Positions 1-13,056 of a DNA stretch of 64,000 nucleotides are shown one piece after another (positions within the stretch are counted from its first letter, which is position 1; each line of letters starts with the position of its first letter). The notes beneath the pieces were generated by a model. It did no database searches. It saw nothing but the letters and a program-made list of their open reading frames with translations, and was not told where the DNA came from. The stretch comes from Haemonchus contortus. Taxonomy: Eukaryota > Nematoda > Chromadorea > Rhabditida > Trichostrongylidae. The translations under genes were made by a program, and so were the position numbers. The stretch is taken from the NCBI GenBank assembly GCA_000469685.2, contig LS997566.1:38356420-38420419 (forward strand), read 5' to 3'.

Positions 1-121
1 TGCACTTATTCGCACCTTATGTACATTTTTCTTCTCATCTGGGTTTGGCATTAGCGCTCGTACACTTTAGAGATGGCAAAAAGGAAAGGAATTCCAGAAG
101 GGCCATCATCTGTGTTTTCAG

Positions 122-3100
122 TCGATTTTTTGTTCAAGCCCTTTTAGATATATGGAACATGATCAGACTGCAGGTTAATAGTGGCAAATATTCACAATAC
201 ATCCACGCTCCGAACATAGAAATTTGGCTTGATTAGATCCAGTAGGAAAGAAGTTACGACTGAAAAGTACGGCTGAAGAATCATTTCACCGAAGACTTTT
301 GAGCGCTACTGTATGTTCAAGTGATTGCCTCAGGAACCGGAGACATAGTTTGCATGAGCGGAATACTACTCAGTGGGGCCTCTGTTGGGCCTCGAACCTC
401 TGCTGGTAACACTGGCACCCCTTTTACTTTATCGGTACCCAGTAATCGTTCAGAGATTCGAGCGAGACAGTTAGAAGAAAGATCCCCGCGTAGCCTGACC
501 CTGCCCAGTGCCATCTCTTGACATATCTTGGATCATATCATATCGATTTCTAAAATATTATTCCGATTTTTTATATTTTCCATTTGCTCACTTTGTAGCT
601 ATGCCCTTTTCAGACGAATTATGAAAGAAAAGCAGAAAACGCCTGTAACGTATCGTTCAAGAACGAGGAGCGTGACGTAGAAACGATGCAGGATATCAAT
701 AAATTACTAATTGAAAATATCTTGCCCAGCAGTGTAGCCTGTAAATTTCTAGCACCGGATAGACCAGTCGATGTAGGTCTCTTCCGCCCTTCGCAGCATC
801 ATACTTCCTATAAACCTATTTTTTTTATTTTTGCGTCTATGAATATGTCGGTAAAAGTGATCCTATTCAGGAGTTATATGCACGTCAGCATGAAAACGTG
901 TGCGTGATGTTCGCTTCCATTCCGAATTTCAAAGATTTTTGGAGCCAGTGGGATACCAGTAGAAAACTCGAATGTCTCCGTTTACTAAACGAGATCGTGT
1001 GTGAATTCGATAAGGTAAGTAGGAGGGACAGTTTTTTGAAGAAGGATGGATGAATGGAATAATAAAACGTAAAGGATAAAGCCTTCGAGCGTTTTCCATC
1101 CCGTCTAAGGGATGGACCTCGACTTCTATTCGGAATTGTGGAGGTGAATTTAATGTATGACTCGCGGTGGCCAGCCGGAATACAAGTCAGTGCTTCTATC
1201 CTCCCTGGCGAGTCTGGTACTAGTTAGCCGACCTCGAAGGGATATAAAGCCTCGTGAGCCTAAGTAGGCATTGATGCGGGATTCCCGTGACCATTCTTGC
1301 GGGATAGGGCGACACTTGTCCATATACCACCCCCACTATCGCCAACGGTCATGACTAGTCGTTTGTAGTTCCAACATGGAAGTCCCTTGAGTTAGTTGAG
1401 CCTCTACAACGCCATTCAAACTCGTCCGCTTTTGGGTCTGGCATACAGGTGATACAATCTTTGAGACTTTTTAACGCTCTAGCTAGGCCGTTTTCTGATC
1501 TGACACCGCAACATATGGTGTACGGCGGGCCACAGAATCATCCTAGAATATCTCAGAAACCAATTTATCGTAAGCTGTTTGAATACACATTGGAATAAAT
1601 AAATTAAAGACATTACTAAATAGGGGCATGTATGGGAAAATGTCGTGCCACACTTGACTTCCTCATATCCTGGTGTGTGTATATTCTTTTTTATACTCTG
1701 ATGCTCCTACATAATGTTCCTTTGAAGTTACTGTCGAAGCCGAAGTTTTCGTCAATCGAAAAGATTAAAACCGTGTCGAGTACCTACATGGCAGCTGCTG
1801 GTTTGAACGAAATGGAAACAGATCTTGATAATTGCGTGAGTTCTGAAGCTCTTCAAAGACGTTTGAATGACCTTTCCGAGTTTCCCGATTTCTTTCTTCT
1901 GAGGATTTATTTCAGACAACAGAATCGTTTTTTTAAAGCATTATTGAATTCAGGAATTCACCGATGACAGCCGTAACGCGAATCACGCCATTGTCACCAA
2001 CAATAACGTCATCAATATCAATAACAACAGTGATGCACGGAACCTTGTGGGTTTCCAACTGAAGTTTTGAAGTTACAATAGTACTTATTTTGAGCGCAAG
2101 TGCGAGTTCGAGTGGAGTTTTGTCCATAAATCGCCAATCTTGTAAAGTCACAGTGTTGAAAAATCGGTAATCGACTGAGTTCCGGACAAAACAGATTTCC
2201 GAGTTGGTGGAATTCGTGATACAGTAACATTAATAGTTTGAATGGATAGAAAACGAAGGGAAGTTTGTTGTAAGCACGACATGTTGATAGACCTTTTAGT
2301 GGTTAGGAATTTACTGTTGGTTTAGGTCATGGTAACAACCTATTAAGAGATGGTTCGGAGGGTAAAGTCGTGGGACGTTAGACGAGCCCGTCTGAAAAAT
2401 GCGCTCTGCATTAGGCTTCCATTCTGAGCCGTAAAGGCTGTTGAATGGGTGTGGCCCATACAATGGCTTGCGGTGGCAAGCCGATGTACAATTCAGTCAG
2501 CCGATATCTTCCCAGGCTAGTTTGGTACCAATTAACTGACCCCGGAGGGATTAGAGGCCCGTGACTATGCGCGTGCTTCAAGAAGTTACAAATAACTAAC
2601 TGTGTCAAGCATGAATTGATGTATCATGGCTACTGTCGTCATGTTGCTTGTGTTTTTTTATTACAGAATCTGAAAATGTATCGTAATGCTACGATGATGA
2701 TTGAATTTGCGTTGGCGATGTCGCAAATACTCGATCAACTGAATCGCGACTCATTTCAGAACTTTGAACTACGAATAGGTACGTAGTCATGTCACATGGG
2801 TAAAATTTGAGCTGGAATCCAATGCACTCGCCATTCATCTATTACTTCTTGATCCACGTAAACAAAGGGGGAACGGGTTTGGATAAGGCTCTTTCGAGTT
2901 TCGAAAATTTTCAGGAAAATCTTCGAGTTATTGGAGTTATCAGTACGATAGGTCATGCCACCGACTCCCATCATAAGCTTTGAAATGTTTCAAAAACATT
3001 TTATTTTTGCAATTGCTCACGGCATAGGTCAAGAATACTTGATATAACTTCTGTTTTTGCTCTACGGGACAAATAGTGGAGCAGCTCGGTCTGCTAACGT

Positions 3101-5385
3101 GCGGATAAACCTACCTTCTCTAGAGCCTGAGGGAATTCCGATTTACCAAATAGTTCCTTTGCCTCCAAGACTTTCGAAACAAACTAGTCCCCCGCAGAAT
3201 CAATATACGGATGAAGTACAGAACATTTAATTCTCTAATAGACGGAATCGGTCAACGGGGATACTTTAGATGGTGTCGGGTGTGATGGCAGATTTCCATC
3301 AGTAATTCAGTGATGGAAATAGTCGACAAAGCGGATCAGTGCAACTATTACGCGTCATTTAGGTATGAGTGTTGGTCCGCTTGTGGCTGGCGTTATCGGA
3401 GCTCAAAAGCCACAATACGATATCTGGGGAAATACGGTGAACTTGGCTAGTCGAATGGATACACATGGAGAGCCAAGAAAGATTCATGTATGTTACTCTA
3501 TCCATGTTTTGTCTGAAAACTACTCCATAAATTTTAACAAGATATGAGTTATGAGTCATACAAGACCATTCATCCTTCAATCCTTATAATTTGGTCCGAG
3601 GCATAGATAGACCACTGCTAAACAGGTCCAAATCTCTCCACCTTCCGAGAGCAGGCACAGAACCCTAATGTTCTTTTCACGAAGATGTCAGGGCTTCACG
3701 AATTTCCACTTCGGTTACATAGTAAGGCAGCTCTTAGTTGGTTATCTCGCGCGCGTCATACCGTAAGAATCTCTTACTCGTCCCCCTGAATACCAAGGAG
3801 AGGAAGGATGTGATTAGGAGCGCTAACAAACGTGTTTATAAGCTTTGGAGAATAAGCTCGATTGTGAGGATGATCAGTTGTTCTTCAAAAAATTTCAACT
3901 AGAGGGAAAAAACAGAGAGGGACAAATGCATCTGAAGAAAAAAAGAGTGACTCCAAAAACACCTTGGCACCCACGAGCAAAACTGTTTCGCTCGAACTCA
4001 TCTGCCCCTTAGCTTTTACCTGCAACATAGTAGCAATGATAATTGATAAGCAGTATACTGTCTTCAATATTTTACCCTCTTCTGCTTTTTTCATCTGAAT
4101 TTTTGAAAAAGTTCAAGGTCTTTGCTCACTTCTCTAAGGCTTTCATATTTTTTCAGGTGACCACAGAAATGGGTGAAATCTTACGGCGTGGTGGATATCG
4201 CGTGCAAAGCCGTGGAAAGATCAAAGTGAAAGGTGTAAAGGTTGGGTTTTAATTTGAGAGATCTCTTGATTTACCTAGCACATTCAATAATTTTGAAAGG
4301 AAAGCAAAAAGTAGATCCGTCATTGGAGCCATGGGGGAACAATCCGTAAGCAAAGGATCGGTGGCGATGATCGCCTTCTAGAGATCCTTAGTCGGAAGCA
4401 GCAGAAGTATCTTTTACTCTGAAAGCATTTCTAATCCCTTGTATGTACTGTCTGAGTGCAGTCTACGTTTATATAGAAGTACTGAATAAACCAATCCCAT
4501 TGGAGAGTCTTCGACCGCACATATCCCTCTTCATCTGGGGATAACGTCAGAAGATCTCTGCTAAACTGGCCTATTCACTGTTTTTATCAGCAGATTGCCG
4601 AAGAGTGTCGCTGCTTTGAGTACAACAATATTCCCCTCTTTTCGTACGACATCTCCTCAAACTGTGTCATCTATCATGAAGTTTCGTCAACTGTATTGCT
4701 AAGAGCCGTCCACCGTTATCTTTGAATAAGGTTTACTGCCTACCATTGTGACTTGTGGAACAGTAATTCCTCGCTGTTGCACAAATCTGTTCACAGTAAC
4801 ATAGCCGCTTCCTCGTCAGCGTGATGGTTCAGAAAACAATTATAATGAACTAATCCTAGTTCAACTCAATGTCCTTTTTTCACAGGTGTCAACCACATTT
4901 CTATGTAAGAAACTAAGAGACTATCGTTTACGTTTGCGATTTTCTTCTACACCCTGAAAACCTAAAATCCTCACACGGCCGAAAATGTCTACCAGCACAA
5001 ACAATCATGCCGAAGCTAAAACAACAAGAATGTTGGAGATTGGGACGATACCGTACTGATATTCCGGGTGTAGTAACTTCTCCCCGAAAATCGCGTCGCG
5101 CTAACTCCCCCGATCGCGCACGGTCGCGCTCTTTGAGGGAGGGGTTGAATTTCCAGTGGAGGGATACGTTAGTCAATGCGAAATCACTGCCGCTTGCCGT
5201 GGGAATTCGGGGAGGAGGGCCGCCACCCTGGTACTCCTACTTACTCATTCCTTTTGAAAATTTTTTAAAAGCAAAATCTTATAATTCGCATTTTTCAGGA
5301 GCCAATGGAGACATTTCTGATAGAAATCGACTCCAAACGGAATTCATCCGTGTCCAACATTTCGAATCATCCAAGTACCTCCTGA
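122..5385 (+). CDS. Adenylate cyclase, 3' exons with C2 catalytic domain (5' partial)
   Basis: A class III adenylate cyclase makes cAMP from ATP at the membrane. Exons read from splice sites and phase: 122-173, 614-772, 871-1014, 1728-1835, 2667-2778, 3363-3487, 4157-4240, 5299-5385, about 289 codons. The joins keep frame, except that the last junction has two possible solutions. Visible C2-domain landmarks are [69 protein letters not shown] and RGKIKVKG. The Lys of EKIKT and the Asp of YDIWG are the adenine-selecting pair, and the Asn and Arg of GNTVNLASR are the usual transition-state residues, so this is an adenylate and not a guanylate cyclase. Exon 122-173 ([12 protein letters not shown]) fits the linker after the last membrane helix and is less certain. 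The last exon (EPMETFLIE) fits the family end. The membrane domains and C1 lie upstream of the window. I cannot tell which nematode acy paralogue it is. Confidence 0.88.
1129..1260 (+). repeat. Dispersed repeat, intronic copy 1
   Basis: This part of the adenylate cyclase intron after exon 871-1014 resembles 2414-2575 in a later intron of the same gene, in direct orientation. Shared stretches include GCGGTGG-AGCCG, CCAGGC/TGGCGAGTCTGGTAC and GACC-CG-AGGGAT. No reading frame is conserved. It is probably a short interspersed element, family unknown. Confidence 0.55.
2414..2575 (+). repeat. Dispersed repeat, intronic copy 2
   Basis: This is the second copy of the repeat at 1129-1260, in the intron just before exon 2667-2778. 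It matches in the same order with small gaps. Neither copy shows clear target duplications. Confidence 0.55.
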
Positions 5386-6180
5386 ACGCCCATCCCTTCT
5401 GATGCTGATATTGATTGATTGATCTGCTTATTTATGTTATTAATTTATTAATGAATACTGGTAAATATTTGATAATTTGTTCACTACTTTTTCAAACGTG
5501 GGAATATTTCCCATGAAATATTTCAGCATTTCTCAAAATTCTCATTCGGAGTTCAAATATTCTCTATTGCAGTTTTCTATTGTTTCATTGCTGTGCTTAT
5601 TCAGTCATCCTAGTTCCATTTAAGCCACGGATAATTTACCAACGAAAATGTTGGGACCATTTGCTGGTTGCGAGCGTGGTCATTCTTGCCATGGACAGTA
5701 GGTGACGCACGAATGTTTCCTTTGTTTTCTTTAGTCCATTCCACGAGATGAACACATGTGAAAAGTAATGCGAGGGATGCGATACGTGATCATCTTTTTT
5801 CCCTCTTGAAAGTTTGATCCGTCACAGTAGGTAAAAAGATAAAGATTCTGACCTCAATCAGTCCCTTTTTGGAGAGCATCTTCGCATTCGACCCTCAATC
5901 CGAAAGATGGAGGCGATTAACAGTGTACATGGCTTTCGCAATAAATCGAGGGTCTGGCCTAGTCTACGAATATAAAAGCGTAATCGATTGCGTAACAAAA
6001 TTATCTGGACACCCCAATATTTTATTTTATATTTTGGTTCACCGGGCTGCCAGCGAATTTTGAACAATAAAACATATGCTATTCGAATCCTACGATGCGA
6101 AAACAGGAGTATCTGTTCTTTTGAAACTTTCAAGTAGCTCTTACTTTATTTTAATTTGGAGAAAAGTCTTCTTTGTAACA
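5386..6180. other. Intergenic, nothing recognised
   Basis: AT-rich sequence follows the adenylate cyclase stop. I see no coding exon or RNA gene. Short AT-rich stretches after 5400 could hold the cleavage and polyadenylation site, but no clean AATAAA lies close to the stop; the nearest clear one is near 6066. Confidence 0.4.
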
Positions 6181-6269
6181 AAAGTATGTGGAGACCCGAA
6201 TTAGATCCGACTTTGGCGCGAAAAACCCGAAGCGTATCCGGTCATTTTTGAAATAACCATTGTGTCGTC

Positions 6270-7150
6270 ATGCCTGTACGTGGTAAGCTTCTCTCTGAAG
6301 AAGAACAAACGCAAATCAGAAGACATGAGACATGAGACTCTTCATGAGACGAATCGAATGTCAGCTCGGACGCTCTCCTACATGCATTGGAAAATACATT
6401 CAAAATCTCGGCGCTTACCGCTCAGCTCGAATAGTGGGACGACCTCGAAGCTTAACAGCTCAAGATCACAGACGAATAGCTCGACTGTCCTCGAATTCTA
6501 CCTTATCTCTGAATCAAATTCGTGCTCATGGGATTGGCGGTCTCGGGGATGACGATGTCACGATGCATTCGATCAAGCGAGAACATAACACGAGCACAAG
6601 AACGCAAGGCTGGAATTTGCACGCAGAAACATGACAACTTCGTGGAACAAGGTACAACTTTCCGAGAGGTTTTGATGTTAAGTTCAAACATCATTTTCTG
6701 CATGTTTTCCGTTTAAGTCATCTTCAGTGATGAAAAAAAGTTCAATCTAGACGGTTCAGATGGATACCGTTACTACTGGAGAGATCTTCGTCACGACCCG
6801 CTAATCCATTCAAAGCGAAACTTTGGAGCCCCATTAATGGTTTGGGGTGGCTTTGGAAGCAGCGGCAAGTTGGAGCTGGCATTTCTTTCGTGTCGGATGG
6901 ATAGTCAGGAATATCAGGAGGTGCTTGAGTTCCACCTCCTGCCCTTTCTTAGACGTGCGCGACGCAGGACACATGTCTTCCAGCATGGCAATGCATCTGT
7001 CCATGCCTCACGGTCCACGAAGGAATGGCTCCAACGCCACGGTGTTGCTGCGATGGATTGGCCAGCCTGTCCTCCTGACTGCACTACTTGACGACATCTT
7101 CTTCTATCATAATCGGAACATGGAACTCCGAAAAAATAGAAAATAGTTTT
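6270..7150 (+). pseudogene. Tc1-like (Tc3/mle group) transposase, dead
   Basis: The frame opens with MPVRGKLLSEEEQ, then a helix-turn-helix region continues in a shifted frame (RRIECQLGRSPTCIGKYI, then the hook-like GRPRSLTAQDHRRI). The catalytic half follows: IFSDEKKFNLDG near 6720-6750, then YYWRDLRHDP, LMVWGGFGSSGKLELAF and DWPACPPD. The first catalytic Asp (SDEKK) is present. The second, normally in a QQDNA context, reads QHGNA, so the Asp is lost. Sequence after PACPPD does not match the family, so the third acidic residue (normally in PxENLW) is missing. A 65-66 bp GT...AG segment with stops (about 6652-6717) sits between WNK and FSDE, where related proteins are continuous. There are at least two other frame breaks. 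I could not find terminal inverted repeats. It cannot encode an active enzyme. Confidence 0.85.
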
Positions 7151-10100
7151 AAAAATAAGTCGTTTTATTGCTTTCTGCGACTGATCAGTGCTGCGAATCT
7201 TTAAGGCTCTCCTATGTAAAATCGCTTCGCAATAAATAAAAATACACTCGCCAATTATAGAAAAGTATTGATTTGTAAAAATGTGAGACGATATATTTGG
7301 TGTTTATGTAAGCAATGATGTACTGTGTATCATCGTGTCAAACCTTTGCAAGGTTTTCTTACTCCCTGCTTGTAGACAACGTCGATCACAGAGGGGTTGT
7401 GGACGTTGTGTCACCTGGATTCTGGTACACTAGGTGAAGGGGATACAAGACGAATTTTCTCTTCTGTTACTCTTTGTTACTCATATAGCTACTCAGGGAG
7501 ATCCCTCCAAAAAGTAGGAGCTGGCCTCCTTAATATCTGTGAACATGAAGGCTGGTTTACTGATTTACCAAGAATTCCATGGCGAGACACTGCATGCAGT
7601 GCAGAGCAGGGACAGAGTTACCGTTTGTCCTTCACTTCCTACACCGTCTACGTCGATCGTCAGTAAATATAAATTTGTAGCGCGTTCCGATGGTCCCATT
7701 CTAGCGACTTGGGTTTCCGTTTCTTATGCCCAGCTCCTTCGAAATATAGGGAATCCCAGCAGTATTATGGACGAGCTCAGATCTCTTGACAGCGAATGGA
7801 TTCACTTAAGCTTTCTACACATTGTTGTACTGGTAAGCTTAGAAAGCCGAAGGGAAAGATCAGACTTTAGAGACCTTTCTAGACTCAGTGGCAGACGCAG
7901 ATTAATCCCGTAGACATTGTATTTTATCGAGGTGGCAGTTCTAGATCAGATTAATAGTAGTGGGTCAATGTTCCAATTAACCTATCGGACTGCCTGTCAT
8001 TGATTTAGTGGTACCGAGCCGCAATTAACCTTGCTCCATCGTCCTTCTGTTCGCATCCATTTTTTTTATTTGTTTCCATTCGGCTCAGCAAATTGGGTTT
8101 TTGTCATCAATCCATTGAAACCTATAGAAGATGTGCTCTGACTTTAATTCTGTTTTGCTTTGCTTGTCAACGGTAGTGAGTGTGATTGCGAATGAAAAAA
8201 AATCGAATTTCTGACAGAAGATCTTTTTCTAGATTGGACAGGACTTTGTAATTCGACATCTGTAGATTTTAAGTCATTATCCACTTACGGAATCACCGAT
8301 ACGTGAATTACGATGGATTTGTACTCAAGCTGCTTCTCAGTAATCATGACTTATTTGCCTTTTTACGAAACGCCTTTATGATAGATTTATTAGCTGGTTT
8401 CCCATACCCACTCATGAGCTGTATTACTGTTCATGGCCTCACTCTCTTTAAGACTTCTTTCGGAGGTCTGAGCACTTTAATTCGCAGGTGGCAGGAGCAA
8501 GTCCGGGGCATATCTTCTAGGTTGGCAGTGAGCTAGACTTGTCTACGAAATTGTTGCTTCCATACTCATACAACAATTTTATCTCTGGGTCAGCTCCCAG
8601 TTTGTCGTTTCCATTCGCATTTGCTGAGGTTCCTAATCAAGTCAGGCGAATTCCTTGAGCAGCTTTCCTTGAGGGTCTGGAATGGGCATTGGACTTTGAA
8701 CTCAGAAATGCTATTCAGCGACTCAGCCTGAATTCGAGTGCTGCAGCTCATGCCTTGGTTGACAGTTCTTTAACATACATCAGTGCATGCTCCATGAGTG
8801 AGTTCGTCGTGAGTATAGGAAGGGTTGATAAATTATCACGTCTGCGCTTTTCTGCCTGCATCTATGTAGCGTATCCTGTAAATCGCAAAAAAAACCCAGG
8901 CAGAAGACGGCTTGAAAAGAGAGCGAACTACCCTACAAGCACATATAGCACCAAGAAATCTTTACTTTGACATTTCGGTAACACTTCCTGGCTTCAGAAG
9001 CTTTTCTGTTTCCTTCTGTATTCAGAAGATGTAATTCTTTAAGAACGTTGATTACACCGAGGATAAAATCCCTAAATCGCTTATCGGTAGGGCACTAGAA
9101 TACATCACAATATGGTCTAGTCTATGGCCTCAGCCAAGACGGAGAACTTCAGAGATTACTGAAGAAAGTTGTAAGCTCTGATTTATGTTCCGTTGCGGTC
9201 ACTTCTTCAAAGTCGGACGGCTTAATAGTCACTGGTTTCCGACTCAGGTGTCTCAATTTGAGAGTTTCTGATACAAACATTCATCGAAACTGATCACCAG
9301 TTCCACGGTCATGCTATATCGTCCATAATCGTGCTGTCACAATGGGCGGCTCCATACATTCAAGTAGAAGGTTCTTTTTGGCGTATTCCCTATTGGTCCG
9401 CTATCGATACCGCCCACCCTCCAGCCACCTCCTTCTTCTTTATTGCTTTTGTTTTCTGGTCGTTTCTAGATTGTAATCACAATTTCCTTTTAATCTGTTT
9501 TGAACAGAGACAGACGACCTTTAGTCAATCCCACCTACTCCTCGAAAAGACCTGAAGATTAGGATTGAATTGAAACTGGAATTTCAGTCATAACTTGTGT
9601 GCCTAAGTAAAATTAACGTTGCTGGTTGCAACTGTAAAATTCGTCTGGTTGATAGCCACCTCCAGAGGATGTGTTGACGGGTTCATGAAGAGCTCCATTT
9701 CGTACCCTGGGATATCATCTGATGATTTCGTATACGGCGATCACGAGTAGGATGGCCTCTAGGATGTTTTATTGGGGTGTGGGACTATTTTTAGTGGGTG
9801 TATAATGGTTCAGGCGTCAAATTTGTCCATGTTCTTGGGTGAGGTGGAACTGGTACTGCTTTTCTAGACCTGAGCCTAAGCCTAACATGGCGCCAAGAAA
9901 TCGTTTTCACTCACTTATATACAGCGCAGCTTGCACAGGTCCAGATCAACCCGATTCATAGGGGCGAGTATAAACGATGGTTGGGCATGGAATGAAGGAT
10001 GGCATCTTAGCCTTCTCTAGTTCTTACTATGTAAATCGATCCGGTGATCATTGATTACCTATTAATCGCTTTGTCGGGATAGGACTGGACTGGCTGCTTC

Positions 10101-13031
10101 AAAAATGACATCTATAGACCGGCTACTTATCTGTTGGCTCAGGCGTTTAAAATGTCTTCAAATCCCCCTAAGCTCAGGTCGGAACTCACAGACGAAATGG
10201 CAACCTCTCTCAAATTTCTGGACGAGGAAATTGCACACAGGATGGAATCATGTTGTCAGGGTTCAGCTATCTTCCCCTCTCAATTCCTCAGAAATTTCTC
10301 AGGAGTCCTCTGCGCTGAGTGCTTTCCACTGAAGTTCAAAGTTCAAAGTGCAGTTGGATTTCGATGGTTATTCCTGATGTTTCAAAGGTCAAAGTTCAGA
10401 ATACAAGTGAACCAAACCCAGGCTATCGATTCCTGTTTTTCCTTGATAGGTTCCTCTCGTGTTCACCTTTTTTCTACTTGGGGAGTTCCATCAGGGGGCC
10501 AGTCTGTGAACCTCCCTTGTGGAGTTTCAAACTTCAGATGTACTGGCTTCTTAAGCCATCGCTATGACCATTAAGTAGGTTTTGCATGGCAAATGAGAAT
10601 CTATGCCTATCCGGCACAGATCTCCTCTGAAGGAAAGTTGTACTGCATTGAAGTACCTCTCCTCAAACCATGAGCTTTGTACATCGTAGTTTTGACCGAA
10701 AGACTTCAGGTTCTTTCAGAACTTCCGACTATCAGCTCATGGAACCAGTCGTACTTGCAACTATTTCCGTTCATTCAAGACTATGTCTGAAATCGAAGTC
10801 GATCACGTAACGACTCCGAAGTGGGCTGATGTCGGTGAGGAACTCCATCTCCGGCCCATGCTTGTGTTAGTGCTCTACTTGACACTATGCTCTACTTTTC
10901 CGCTCTTGGTTATGGTCCTTGAGATTTTACCCATGAAAACAAATGTTCCCCTGAACCCTCCAATGTCATTTCGAAGTGCAAGGTTGACTTGCTGCTCAAG
11001 ACAGCAAGTCTATTGTCGTGAGAGCCCTGTCCAACCATACAAACGCTTCTGCTGGAATTAAAAATTGAAAATCCTGATTTTTCAGTCATTGACAACGACC
11101 GAAATGGTTGAGCCGATATTTGAAGGTTTTAAGTAGTTAGTGATTTTATAAATCTTTGGTGGGTAATAAAAATTAGATACCTTCCGAAACATCTTGATGA
11201 AAGTCGAACTTCCAATTTCCGAAGATGCAGCTCCAGTAGTGAGATTACGAAACTCCATTTGTCCAGTTCTCTACGACAAAGATGAAGAAGGCCTCAGGCA
11301 GAGTAGTTCCAGGTGAAGCACTAGTTCTAAGCATGTTTTGGTCTGAATCCCAGATTGATACCTGCCCATGCTAGCCAGGACCTTCTTTCCTCCGGCCCAA
11401 GTTGTTGCAGAGGCCACATACGCATTCGATTGGCAGTAGTGCCACATTCGTTCTGTCTTCCACCCTGATCTTCCCCATAAGTCGGCTTAGGCCGTAGGAT
11501 AGGCAAGCTTGGGGTTGCAGGGAAGGCTCATGGGTCTCTGGATGCAGAATGCTGTCGACAGCTTCCCGATGGTCTACGGTGTTGATGACCTCCAGGTCGA
11601 TCGTGTCTCCTTGGGCGGCTCAGGGCAAGTTGATTCGGTCGATTGCTCTTGCATGCATAGGACGTTTTTTCGTTTTTTCCCCTTTTAAGACCTATGCCTC
11701 TTCTTTTTCATCTCGAGCTTTTCTCCCCGTTTCTCTCCCGTTTCTCTCCGTTTGGGAACGGGAAGCCAAAAGCATAACTTTGCAAAACTTTTCGCGAATG
11801 TTCCTATCTGTCAAATCTTCTTCTATTCAATCCATATGAAAGATTTTCAATTCATTTGTTAATGTAACTACTCAACGTTCATAGATCGGTTGTTTCTCAA
11901 AATCTGTGGAGTTGAGGTGATCTTCTGTTTTCCATAGATTTATTTCAGGAAAATGGCTTCGGAACTCGACTGCGCTCCCCCAGCTAAACAGCGAAATTCC
12001 CCTCCGATCGAAAAGGATGGGAGCTAGGAAAAATGTGGGTACTTTATCTTTTTCCGAATACTCGCAGCGTGCCTTTTCTTGTATAGTCACGGTGGCTTAC
12101 ACTTAGACAATTGAATGAAAACAACATTCGATAAGCATCGGTATTTCAAACACTACCGCCTTGCAGCTAAAACTAATAAAAAGGGAATAGAAAAATCAGA
12201 AAAATCATTGAAGTATGCTTTATTTTCGAATCAAAAGATTTAGGCCTCACAATCAGATAAACTCGCAATAACTCTTTAAACAACGACAGGCAACATTTCG
12301 AGAAAGTTCCCAAAGTTTATGAATTGGAAATGCTGTAGTAAGTAAAAAGGTGAACTGAGAGTTGTATATGTGGCCGTACGATAAGTACTGTAATGTCGTG
12401 CGAGAGTGGACAATAGACAATAGGTGAAGATAGCTGCAACAGGCCAGAGTTGGACATGCCAGATGGTCGGGATCTTGTTGATCTCCAGGTGATAGATGAT
12501 AGTCTCCGTACGCACGAAACCTTCTCGACTGGGATACTCTTCTCATGAGTAAAATTGATCCTTTACCAAGCAGTGGGCTTTAACCTTCATCCCATTATGG
12601 TTGAACCACGAGATATATATGAAAACGTTTTCGAGCAAAATGCAAAGTACTGCATTCGTTATCTTAAAGCACAATTCACAGTAATTTTGAAGATAACAAT
12701 GAACCTTTTTATACTTAATAAGCATGTCAATCTCATTGATAACCAATTCTGATTTTGTTGAAAAAAGAGTAAAAGTTCAAGTAGGCTGTGTGATACAATG
12801 ACCCGTACGATAGGCGCTTTCCCGTATGCCACCACTGCGAACTTTTGGCAGACAAAATGCCATGGGAGGAAAGTTGCTCTGAGACCTGTCGTATTTGCAG
12901 AACTATTGAAAACCATAATAAGTAAAATACAGCCTTAACAGATTCAGCTTCGGAGGTGGTATAAGGATGACAGGTACAGTTAGGAGGATTTATGACACTA
13001 CACTAATTAACTAAGAGTAATATTCCTTTTT
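7151..13031. other. Gene desert, no recognised gene
   Basis: Nearly 6 kb in which the open frames are short, overlap on both strands and resemble no family I know. There are no run of spliceable exons, no tRNA and no transposase motif. The longest frame (10134-10574, 146 codons) is rich in Ser and Phe and has no recognisable domain. Around 10339-10400 there is a local duplication of AAAGTTCA. The stretch 12660-12950 is open in several frames at once, which is compatible with a repeat or a small exon, but I could not assign it. Confidence 0.4.
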
Positions 13032-13056
13032 CTGATTGGCAATATTTGCCAATCAG
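13032..13056. repeat. 25-bp palindrome
   Basis: Perfect 11-bp arms (CTGATTGGCAA and its complement) around a 3-bp centre. It lies just before repeat block A. Confidence 0.7.

Noticed and set aside
4886..4957. Possible last adenylate cyclase exon reading [10 protein letters not shown]...
   Set aside because: It has a good acceptor, but the exon at 5299 gives EPMETFLIE, closer to the family end. It is kept only as an alternative in the findings.
12253..12916. Overlapping minus-strand frames with membrane-like segments
   Set aside because: Several frames are open at once over the same DNA and none resembles a known protein. It may be a repeat, but no second copy was found in this window.
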